DNA from: Alphaproteobacteria bacterium | Lineage (GTDB): Bacteria > Pseudomonadota > Alphaproteobacteria > Micavibrionales > Micavibrionaceae | Direction: 5' to 3' | Assembly: GCA_023301785.1 (NCBI GenBank) | Contig: JALZUF010000276.1 | Span: forward strand, 1-5,331 | Length of the DNA stretch: 5,331 bases | Part shown: positions 1 through 5,229 of the stretch, piece by piece | How positions within the stretch are numbered: position 1 is the first letter of the stretch | Layout of the letters: every line of letters starts with the position of its first letter | The notes under the pieces: model-generated | What the model saw: the letters and a program-made list of their open reading frames with translations, nothing else | What the model was told of the DNA's origin: nothing | The model's database searches: none | Translations under genes and position numbers: made by a program

Positions 1-470
1 GCGCCCAAAGGGGTTGTTTTTATGGGTTCAATCCCTGGTACTTTGGCAATACCGTGGGAGATATAATTCACCGCATCAAAGCGTGTCATTTCTTGTTCTT
101 GTAGATAATAAACAGCGTGACTTTCACGTTCGCTGAACATAGCAACCAACACATTCGCACCCGTTACTTCTTCACGGCCAGAGCTTTGCACATGGATTGC
201 GGCACGTTGCAGCACACGTTGGAAAGCCGTTGTAGGCTTCGCTTCTTCAGGTTCTATGGATTTAAGATACAGTAAATCTTGTTCGATATACTGATCCATT
301 TTTGTACGCATATCATCTAGATCAATTCCACACGAGCGTAACACTGCCATGGCATCTTGGTCACTGGTGAGGGCAAACAAAAGATGTTCAAGCGTTGCAT
401 ATTCATGACCATGCTTTGTTGCTTTTTCTAACGCTTTGTGGAGTGTATTTTCTAAGTTCCGTGAGAGCAT
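1..470 (-). CDS. clpA: ATP-dependent Clp protease ATP-binding subunit ClpA, N-terminal part (gene runs off the left edge)
   Basis: ClpA is the AAA+ unfoldase that forms a hexamer, docks on the ClpP peptidase and feeds it unfolded substrates in the cytoplasm. Only the first 156 codons are visible, and they are almost entirely the Clp N-domain, the platform that binds ClpS. I translated the minus strand by hand. It starts MLSRNLENTLHKALEKA, continues with HEYATLEHLLFAL (the first Clp_N repeat), and contains FQRVLQRAAIHVQSSGREEV followed by TGANVLVAMFSERESHA (the second repeat), then NYISHG near residue 140. This follows E. coli ClpA closely as I recall it. Both AAA+ modules lie outside the window, so their integrity cannot be judged. 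The ATG is preceded by GCGGAA and lies 3 nt after the stop of the upstream small gene, so it is probably the last of the three visible operon genes. The identification is very secure. Confidence 0.97.
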   Translation of the reverse strand, partial: MLSRNLENTLHKALEKATKHGHEYATLEHLLFALTSDQDAMAVLRSCGIDLDDMRTKMDQYIEQDLLYLKSIEPEEAKPTTAFQRVLQRAAIHVQSSGREEVTGANVLVAMFSERESHAVYYLQEQEMTRFDAVNYISHGIAKVPGIEPIKTTPLG

Positions 471-473
471 ATT

Positions 474-893
474 TTATTCCGCGCTTTCTTTTTTAGGAAA
501 TAATTTTAAAGGAGGATCTAACTTATGTTTTTGATCAATATATTCCTGCATTTCAGATTCGCATTGCTCTACAAAATTAATATCTTCTTCGCGGCTTTGT
601 CTGGTCACAGTTGATATACCTGTCGCAACCCAGTTCGATGAATAGGTTAAGCCAACGGGCACATCCGATGCAGCATCCTTGGTACATAAAATATCAACTT
701 CCATTGATGTGAAATCTTCGTTTTCTTCATATTCAGTACTTACGATTTGAACTTCAAATTTCCATTTTTCAGCCCACGCCTCATAGGCATTCTCTTCTTT
801 ACGTGGATACTCGTCCGAATATTGAACCGTTATTCTTTCAGATAGGACAATATTAGGCGACTTAGGGTTTTTCTGATTTTTTGTTTTCGTCAT
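474..893 (-). CDS. Unrecognised 139-residue cytoplasmic protein encoded between clpS and clpA
   Basis: I do not recognise this protein. The ATG at 891-893 lies 1 nt after the clpS stop, and the TAA lies 3 nt before the clpA ATG, so it sits inside the clpS-clpA operon. The frame stays open upstream into clpS, but that extension would overlap clpS by over 100 nt and is rejected. A purine-rich GGAAAAAGA stretch at the end of clpS can serve as ribosome binding site. There is no signal peptide or membrane segment, so it is probably cytoplasmic. Residues 1-14 are a Lys/Asn/Pro-rich, probably disordered tail. Residues 15-92 show alternating beta-like stretches (IVLSERITVQYS, WKFEVQIVSTEY, MEVDILC, NWVATGISTV). 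Residues 101-122 look like an acidic helix, and the end is rich in Lys and Pro. Cysteines are C70 and C111. From position alone a link to ClpAP (adaptor, regulator or substrate) is plausible but unproven. Confidence 0.85.
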   Translation of the reverse strand: MTKTKNQKNPKSPNIVLSERITVQYSDEYPRKEENAYEAWAEKWKFEVQIVSTEYEENEDFTSMEVDILCTKDAASDVPVGLTYSSNWVATGISTVTRQSREEDINFVEQCESEMQEYIDQKHKLDPPLKLFPKKESAE

Positions 894-894
894 T

Positions 895-1290
895 TTATTC
901 TTTTTCCATTGTGCATTGAAGAGGTTGTTCGTTTGAACGAGCGTAATCCATGACTTGCGCCACTTTGGTTTCTGCAACCTCATATGTAAAAATGCCGCAA
1001 AGACCAACACCGCGGCGGTGAACGTGAAGCATAATATCTGTAGCTTCTTGTCTATTCTTACTGAAAAACCTTTCTAAAACATGAATAACGAATTCCATCG
1101 GGGTATAATCATCATTCAGCAGTAAAACCTTGTACATTGATGGTTTTTTGGTTTTAGGCTTTGGTTTTAGCAACAAGCCTGTTTCTTTTTCTTCTTCCCC
1201 ATAAGGATCGTTATCGCCATCCCCAAAGTTTGGCGTATCGGAATCATCTTCATTTTTGATGATATAGGGTGTTTTGATCAAAGAGCTCAT
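895..1290 (-). CDS. clpS: ATP-dependent Clp protease adaptor protein ClpS
   Basis: ClpS binds proteins with destabilising N-terminal residues and hands them to the ClpA N-domain for degradation by ClpAP (bacterial N-end rule). With the start used here it has 131 residues. The core runs from about residue 50 to 131: SMYKVLLLNDDYTPMEF carries the N-degron pocket Asn59-Asp60-Asp61 and Met65, MLHVH contains the His (residue 91) matching pocket His66 of E. coli ClpS, and VAETKVAQVMDYAR and CTMEKE end the fold. Residues 13-37 form an acidic Asp/Glu/Gly-rich, probably disordered extension, ahead of a Lys/Pro linker. The start is uncertain: ATG at 1290 (MSSLIK) is used, but an in-frame ATG at 1302 adds four residues and a TTG at 1338 adds sixteen. 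None has a clear Shine-Dalgarno, and the TTG lies only about 10 nt after the predicted transcription start. First visible gene of the clpS-unknown-clpA operon. Confidence 0.95.
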   Translation of the reverse strand: MSSLIKTPYIIKNEDDSDTPNFGDGDNDPYGEEEKETGLLLKPKPKTKKPSMYKVLLLNDDYTPMEFVIHVLERFFSKNRQEATDIMLHVHRRGVGLCGIFTYEVAETKVAQVMDYARSNEQPLQCTMEKE

Positions 1291-1354
1291 GTTGTAACGC
1301 ATTGTTTTTATTAATAAATTTATTGAATTTGGTTGCAAAAATTAGCAATTTAAT

Positions 1355-1383
1355 ATCATAACGAAAAGACGCTCAAGTTTCAA
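1355..1383 (-). promoter_or_regulatory. Predicted sigma-70-type promoter of the clpS operon
   Basis: On the minus strand, TTGAAA (-35, at 1378-1383) is separated by exactly 17 nt from TATGAT (-10, at 1355-1360). Each hexamer matches the consensus at five of six positions. Transcription would begin near 1348, leaving a leader of about 45-60 nt before clpS. No heat-shock-type (CCCCAT) -10 is seen. Confidence 0.65.
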
Positions 1384-1444
1384 TCAAAGCCTTACGAAGC
1401 GATTTCATAGCTAATATCGTATAAATGGCTAAAATTAAGCACTC

Positions 1445-1461
1445 AGGGTGGACAGCGCCCT
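1445..1461. other. G+C-rich hairpin in the A+T-rich divergent region
   Basis: AGGGTG and CGCCCT form a 6-bp stem (one T-G wobble when read as plus-strand RNA) around a 5-nt GACAG loop. On the plus strand it is followed by ATTTTATGATTATTTTTAA, so it resembles a weak terminator for rightward transcription. However, no plus-strand gene lies upstream within the window. It could instead be part of an unannotated small RNA or insulate the two divergent promoters. Confidence 0.35.
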
Positions 1462-1541
1462 ATTTTATGATTATTTTTAATGATTGGGATTTTCAAAATC
1501 TGTAACATAACAAAATCAACGGTTTCTAAAGGGTTTTGCGC

Positions 1542-1547
1542 TATAAT
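1542..1547 (+). promoter_or_regulatory. Candidate -10 box for the carboxypeptidase gene
   Basis: A perfect TATAAT lies 70 nt upstream of the GTG start, giving a leader of roughly 60 nt. No good -35 hexamer is found 16-18 nt upstream (ACGGTT at 17 nt) and there is no extended -10 TG. The promoter may need an activator or be weak. Confidence 0.4.
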
Positions 1548-1607
1548 GACATTAAGATAATTTAGTTTACGGCTGAATTAGTGTAGTATAGGGCAAAAGT
1601 AGGAATG

Positions 1608-1613
1608 AGGAGG
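1608..1613 (+). promoter_or_regulatory. Strong Shine-Dalgarno that fixes the GTG start at 1618
   Basis: A perfect AGGAGG lies 4 nt before the GTG. It is the clearest ribosome binding site in the window and, together with the signal peptide that follows, supports a GTG rather than ATG initiation. Confidence 0.8.
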
Positions 1614-1617
1614 CACA

Positions 1618-3219
1618 GTGCGATACGCGATTTTCGCTATATTGGTATTTTCAATGGTCATAATGACCACGCTTTCTCCTGCCGATGCCAGAAATTACAA
1701 TAAAAAGAAAAAATCTAAAGATAATCCGAAATATGCCTCCCTCGTTATGGATGCAGATACGGGCAAGATTTTGTCACAACGTTATTCCACTAAATCATTA
1801 CACCCGGCGTCACTCACAAAAATGATGACGTTGCTTTTGACTTTCGAAGCGTTAGATCGTGGCGAGATTCGTAAAAGCACGCGGGTTCGTATTTCAACAC
1901 GTGCCGCCAGCATGGTGCCGAGTAAATTAGGCCTTCCAGCAGGATCGGCCATCAAGATCGAAGATGCTATCAAAGCCTTAGCAACCAAATCTGCCAATGA
2001 CGTTGCCGTTGCTTTGGCCGAACATTTAGGCGGCAGTGAGCCGCGTTTTGCGCAAGGTATGACTGAACGTGCGCGCACCATAGGCATGAAAAACACACGT
2101 TTTAAAAATGCGTCAGGCCTTCATCATAATCAACAAGTCACAACAGCGCGTGATATGGCGAAGCTGGCGCAACATATTTTAAAGCGTTATCCGCATCACT
2201 ATAAATATTTCTCAACGCGTAGTTTTACTTATCGCGGCAAAACATATCGTAACCACAATCGCCTGCTTGATAGCTTCAAGGGGATGGATGGATTTAAAAC
2301 GGGTTATATTAATGCGTCTGGATTTAATTTGGTTGCATCTGCCCGTCAAGGTGGTCGCCGTTTAATTGGTGTTGTGTTTGGTGGACGTTCTGGCGCGACA
2401 CGTAATGCCCACATGGCAGAAATTATGACGGCCGGATTTAAAAAGGCCCGTAACAGCCGTACAGCAACATTTATGACAGAGCCGCCGACACCAGCGACAA
2501 AGCCAACTTATGGTGTAGCGAAGTTAGCGCCGCGCGCACCGCAAGCACAAGATAGTGCCGCCTATGCATCTTTGGCATCATTAAGCAAAAAGCCAGCGAC
2601 AAAGATAACGTCTAAGTTACCGACACCACCGAAACCAAAATCTAAAAATGCGAACACGCAGAAAAATTATACGGCATTAACGGACGCCTTAAAAACTGGT
2701 GCGTTTAGTGAGATGATTGGCGAAGGTGACATCGACCCTTCCGTTTCCAAACGTCTTGAGACTGGCTTGATCGCGGTTGCTGTTCATAAGGGTGAGTATA
2801 GACCTGATCCAGAACCTGCCTCGCAATTAGAAAAATCATTACGCGCCGCAGGACACGCGATGGTTGATAAAATGGGGCAAGAAAAAAAGGTAGCAAGCCC
2901 TGCGCCAACGCTTAACAATAATGGCGGCGGCACAAGTTTACCGCATCCAAAAGATGTTGTTGGAAAATGGTCTGTTCAAATTGGTGCTTATAAAAGCCGT
3001 TTAAAAACAGATAATGCCTTACGCGCTGCAAAAGAAAATCTACCACCGCATTTAGCCAATGTGAATGCGATGACCGTGCCGTTAAACACATCAAATGGTA
3101 CTATTTTCCGCGCGCGTTTGGGCGGCGTTGACGAAGCGCAAGCCCGTAACCTTTGCCAGTATTTCAAAGATTGTATTCCTGTTGCGCCGATTGCAACGCG
3201 TGTGAGTGCCGCTAAATAA
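1618..3219 (+). CDS. Secreted D-alanyl-D-alanine carboxypeptidase (peptidase S11) with C-terminal SPOR domain
   Basis: A DacA/PBP5-family enzyme that removes the terminal D-Ala from peptidoglycan pentapeptides in the periplasm, limiting cross-linking. The 533-residue protein starts with a signal peptide (hydrophobic residues 3-20, likely signal peptidase I cut after ADA at 22-24). The three penicillin-binding motifs are present and correctly spaced: SLTK at 65-68 (Ser65 nucleophile, Lys68), SAN at 125-127, and KTG at 227-229. The catalytic domain ends near 278. A Pro/Lys/Ala-rich linker of about 170 residues follows, then a SPOR domain at about 449-525 (WSVQIGAYKSR at its start, two cysteines C513 and C519). 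SPOR domains bind denuded glycan strands, typically at the division septum. The usual PBP5 C-terminal beta domain and amphipathic membrane anchor are not apparent. The start is GTG with a perfect AGGAGG. The stop overlaps the next ATG, so the two genes are likely translationally coupled. Confidence 0.95.
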   Translation: MRYAIFAILVFSMVIMTTLSPADARNYNKKKKSKDNPKYASLVMDADTGKILSQRYSTKSLHPASLTKMMTLLLTFEALDRGEIRKSTRVRISTRAASMVPSKLGLPAGSAIKIEDAIKALATKSANDVAVALAEHLGGSEPRFAQGMTERARTIGMKNTRFKNASGLHHNQQVTTARDMAKLAQHILKRYPHHYKYFSTRSFTYRGKTYRNHNRLLDSFKGMDGFKTGYINASGFNLVASARQGGRRLIGVVFGGRSGATRNAHMAEIMTAGFKKARNSRTATFMTEPPTPATKPTYGVAKLAPRAPQAQDSAAYASLASLSKKPATKITSKLPTPPKPKSKNANTQKNYTALTDALKTGAFSEMIGEGDIDPSVSKRLETGLIAVAVHKGEYRPDPEPASQLEKSLRAAGHAMVDKMGQEKKVASPAPTLNNNGGGTSLPHPKDVVGKWSVQIGAYKSRLKTDNALRAAKENLPPHLANVNAMTVPLNTSNGTIFRARLGGVDEAQARNLCQYFKDCIPVAPIATRVSAAK

Positions 3220-3914
3220 TGCGTCGTAATCATACGCACTCATCAGAATCTGGTAATATTTTAATCTATATTTTAGGAGCAATTTTCTTATTGGGATTGC
3301 TGATTGTTATTGTAAAGGGCTCGTCTACGCCTGGATCAAATATTGATAAAGAAAGCCTTCTTATCCGCGTTAGTGAAGTTCAACAATACGGTGAAGAGCT
3401 TGAGCGCGCCGTCGCGTATGTTATGCGTAACGGACATAGCGAAGCCGATATACGTTTCGCACACCCTGATGCTGATAGTGCCTATGGTGATATCACAGAC
3501 ATACCATCACGCCAGATTTTTTCCAGAGATGGTGGTGGTGCGAAATATAGAGAAGCTCCATCAGATGTACAAACAACGCCCACAGACTGGAGCTTTAACG
3601 GCAGAAGTGCGGTTATGTTCGTTGGCACTAATTTAGGTGGAGCAGATTTAATAGCATTTCTTCCTTATGTTTCTAAAGATTTTTGTTTATTACTTAACGA
3701 TAAAGCTGGTGTCATAAACCCTCTAGGGGACCCACCCCAAGATGTAAATCAAGTTAGGTTGTATCACCCTTTTGATGGCGTATTCAATTTTAATACTTCT
3801 ATTCGTGACGATGCAACCGATCAATTAATAGGAAAATTAGAAGGATGCTTTGAAGGTGATGTGGACCCACTTGCAGGAACCTATCATTATTACCGCGTTC
3901 TTATGGCGCGATAA
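3219..3914 (+). CDS. Single-pass membrane protein with pilin-like layout, function unknown
   Basis: 231 residues. A short basic, polar N-terminus (1-11) precedes one strongly hydrophobic helix at about 14-33 (ILIYILGAIFLLGLLIVIV), followed by an amphipathic, Glu/Gln/Arg-containing helix at about 42-71. The rest is probably an extracytoplasmic globular domain with two cysteines, C156 (in KDFCLLLND) and C210 (in LEGCFEGD), that could form a disulfide. A short N-tail, one long helix and a Cys-bounded C-terminal region recall type IV pilins and pseudopilins. The canonical prepilin site is absent: the hydrophobic run follows SG, and the fifth residue after that Gly is Tyr instead of Glu. Its ATG overlaps the carboxypeptidase TAA (TAATG) with no separate Shine-Dalgarno, implying translational coupling and perhaps a shared envelope role. 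I do not recognise a named family. That it is a real gene is well supported by the coupling and protein-like composition. Confidence 0.85.
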   Translation: MRRNHTHSSESGNILIYILGAIFLLGLLIVIVKGSSTPGSNIDKESLLIRVSEVQQYGEELERAVAYVMRNGHSEADIRFAHPDADSAYGDITDIPSRQIFSRDGGGAKYREAPSDVQTTPTDWSFNGRSAVMFVGTNLGGADLIAFLPYVSKDFCLLLNDKAGVINPLGDPPQDVNQVRLYHPFDGVFNFNTSIRDDATDQLIGKLEGCFEGDVDPLAGTYHYYRVLMAR

Positions 3915-3933
3915 TAAAACTTCGTTTTTTATT
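3913..3933. terminator. Possible short bidirectional terminator between convergent genes
   Basis: AATAAAAC, a TTC loop, then GTTTTTTATT form an A/T-rich inverted repeat spanning the 14-bp gap between two convergent stop codons and overlapping both gene ends. An oligo-T run follows on each strand. The stem is short and closed by a single C-G pair, so it would be weak. Confidence 0.35.
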
Positions 3934-5098
3934 GATTGGCTAAAGCGTTTGCACGCTCAATCGCTTCTTTCATCGCATCTGCTTTTGATTTACCAGAGGT
4001 TGTAGGCACTGTCTCTGCCATTGGTGGTACTTTTACCGTACTCGATAATTCTGGCGGTGGCATAGATGGCGGCGTTGCCATTTTTGGTGTCATTACTTTT
4101 GGCGATGCAACAGATGATGACGGTGGCATCGCGGCTGTATTGGTAGGCATGCTTACGCCAGATTTATCATTGCGGTTAATCACAATAATATCATCTTTGG
4201 TAGATTTCTTGGATGGCTTCGAGACTTTGCGCGTAGGAGCAGCGACCATAGGTTGTTCCATCACCGGTGTCTTCATTGATACAGGCGGTGACACAGGGCC
4301 TCTTGGCGCGGGCGCTTGCTCCATAATCGGTGCGCGTGGCTGTTTTGCCATTGGCGTTTGCATGACTTGTGGCATTGGCTCTGGTACGTAATCTGGTGCA
4401 GGCATTTCGATTGGCATTGCTTCAACCGGCTGCATTGGCGCTTGCATTTGCACCCCTTCAGATCTTTCATCAAAGCGAACCATCTGCGCTTGCTTTCCTT
4501 GAAGCGGGTGTACAGCTCTTTGACCAACGCTTGGTAACACGTGATATTTCGCAGGCGTTAAATTAATTTCTTCTGCACCCTGAATATAATATTGTCCCAT
4601 TTCCTCAGTTAGCTGTCTGGATTGTAGACTTAAAGAATCAAAAACACGCAGTGTGAGCTGTACGTTTTCTGGTCCTTGCGTCACTGTAGGTTGTGCATCA
4701 TAAGTAAAGATATACGCGCCCTCTGGTTGATCAGAAATAGCATAGCCAATGTGACGCATACTTTCGCGTAAATCATTATCGATGTTCGCGTAGAATGTTG
4801 TCATCGGGTCAGGCGCCATAATGTAAACAGGTTTAGGAGCCATGCCCGCACGCATTGTTAAGCGTTCTAAGAGATCATAAACCGCATCTCGGAATTGTTC
4901 AGCCTGCGCCGCATCCATATATTTACGTTGTTCAATCGTGATTTTATCTGTCGCCGGAGGTATTGGTGATTTGTATGTGTTGTGGTGATACGTATATCCA
5001 GATGGAATAGCATTTGGTTTATCGTAACCACAGGCCCCCAATGTTAAAATTGATGCGCCAATCGTTAATGAAACGAAATGTTTATGATGAAATGCCAT
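3929..5098 (-). CDS. Putative outer-membrane lipoprotein with a Met/Pro-rich C-terminal region, function unknown
   Basis: 389 residues. It begins with a lipoprotein signal peptide: a His/Lys-containing N-region (1-7), a hydrophobic stretch (8-20), and lipobox L-G-A-C with Cys23 as the lipidated residue. Gly24, not Asp, follows, which by the E. coli +2 rule favours outer-membrane sorting. Residues about 52-182 look globular: a helix (55-85), strand VYIMAP (91-96), helix (100-120), then strands IFTYD, NVQLTLRVFDS and GQYYIQG. This order loosely recalls small alpha/beta domains of LpoB, FlgO or CsgG-type lipoproteins, but that is a guess. Residues about 205-365 are low complexity and rich in Pro and Met (about 12 Met within 206-284), with a Lys-rich patch at 291-302. 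The end (370-389) is a short Ala-rich helix. The ATG is supported by AGGA 8 nt upstream. It converges on the plus-strand membrane protein gene. Confidence 0.88.
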   Translation of the reverse strand: MAFHHKHFVSLTIGASILTLGACGYDKPNAIPSGYTYHHNTYKSPIPPATDKITIEQRKYMDAAQAEQFRDAVYDLLERLTMRAGMAPKPVYIMAPDPMTTFYANIDNDLRESMRHIGYAISDQPEGAYIFTYDAQPTVTQGPENVQLTLRVFDSLSLQSRQLTEEMGQYYIQGAEEINLTPAKYHVLPSVGQRAVHPLQGKQAQMVRFDERSEGVQMQAPMQPVEAMPIEMPAPDYVPEPMPQVMQTPMAKQPRAPIMEQAPAPRGPVSPPVSMKTPVMEQPMVAAPTRKVSKPSKKSTKDDIIVINRNDKSGVSMPTNTAAMPPSSSVASPKVMTPKMATPPSMPPPELSSTVKVPPMAETVPTTSGKSKADAMKEAIERANALANQ

Positions 5099-5106
5099 TG
5101 TGATAG

Positions 5107-5110
5107 TCCT
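5107..5110 (-). promoter_or_regulatory. Ribosome binding site of the lipoprotein gene
   Basis: AGGA on the minus strand lies 8 nt before the ATG at 5098. It supports the start that places the lipobox at residues 20-23. Confidence 0.6.
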
Positions 5111-5153
5111 GATATAAGATCGAATAGAAAATAAGGTATAAATTCTGACACCG

Positions 5154-5162
5154 ATTCTATCA
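5154..5162 (-). promoter_or_regulatory. Candidate extended -10 promoter element of the lipoprotein gene
   Basis: On the minus strand TGATAGAAT reads as an extended -10 (TG, one base, then TAGAAT, five of six matches to TATAAT). The predicted start of transcription is near 5147, leaving a leader of about 50 nt. The hexamer 17 nt upstream (TGTACG) is a poor -35, as is common for extended -10 promoters. Confidence 0.35.
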
Positions 5163-5193
5163 GTTATTATTAAAAACGTACAGACTATGTTTT

Positions 5194-5210
5194 GGGTGCG
5201 TTTACGACCC
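5194..5210. repeat. Imperfect inverted repeat after the adenylyltransferase gene
   Basis: On the plus strand GGGT, a bulged G and CG pair with CG and ACCC around a TTTA loop. It lies about 20 nt beyond the minus-strand stop at 5230 and could be its terminator. However, on that strand it is followed by AAAAC and not a T run, while the T run (CTTTT) is on the plus strand. It may instead be an operator. Confidence 0.3.
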
Positions 5211-5229
5211 CTTTTGCCTATTTATTTCA

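Larger units (their letters stand above)
1291..1617. other. Divergent intergenic region between clpS and the carboxypeptidase gene
   Basis: This 327-bp stretch has no convincing gene and is clearly richer in A+T than the flanking genes. It contains the clpS promoter on the minus strand (1355-1383), a G+C-rich hairpin (1445-1461), a 13-bp perfect palindrome (1488-1500), a TATAAT box on the plus strand (1542-1547) and a perfect AGGAGG (1608-1613). About 100 bp between the clpS -35 and the palindrome have no assigned role apart from the hairpin. Confidence 0.8.

Noticed and set aside
894..1010. N-terminal extension of the unknown gene inside clpS (open frame up to 1010)
   Set aside because: It would overlap the conserved ClpS coding sequence by 116 nt in another frame. 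The ATG at 893, one base after the clpS stop, gives the normal operon arrangement.
1291..1338. Longer ClpS starting at ATG 1302 or TTG 1338
   Set aside because: The TTG has no ribosome binding site and sits about 10 nt after the predicted transcription start. ATG 1302 cannot be excluded but has no better support than ATG 1290.
1584..1589. TAGTAT as an alternative -10 for the carboxypeptidase gene
   Set aside because: It is a poorer match than TATAAT at 1542 and also lacks a suitable -35.
1782..2096. Minus-strand open frame of 104 codons
   Set aside because: It lies wholly opposite the catalytic domain of the carboxypeptidase, whose motifs fix the true frame, and its translation has no recognisable features.
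2705..3282. Several short minus-strand open frames opposite the SPOR region
   Set aside because: They are antisense to the linker and SPOR domain and overlap each other, with no ribosome binding sites or protein-like composition.
3343..3636. 97-codon plus-strand frame inside the pilin-like gene
   Set aside because: It is fully nested in another frame of a gene whose start, coupling and membrane segment are well supported.
4395..4460. Possible DNA tandem repeat in the Met/Pro-rich stretch (recurrent GCATTGG-like units on the plus strand)
   Set aside because: The units are irregular in length and sequence. The similarity is explained by repeated Met, Pro and Gln codons, not by a true repeat array.
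3936..4566. Plus-strand open frames opposite the lipoprotein gene, including a Gly-rich 151-codon one
   Set aside because: Their Gly/Ile/Trp/His-rich translations are the mirror of the Pro/Met-rich coding strand, and the lipoprotein frame has a lipobox and ribosome binding site.
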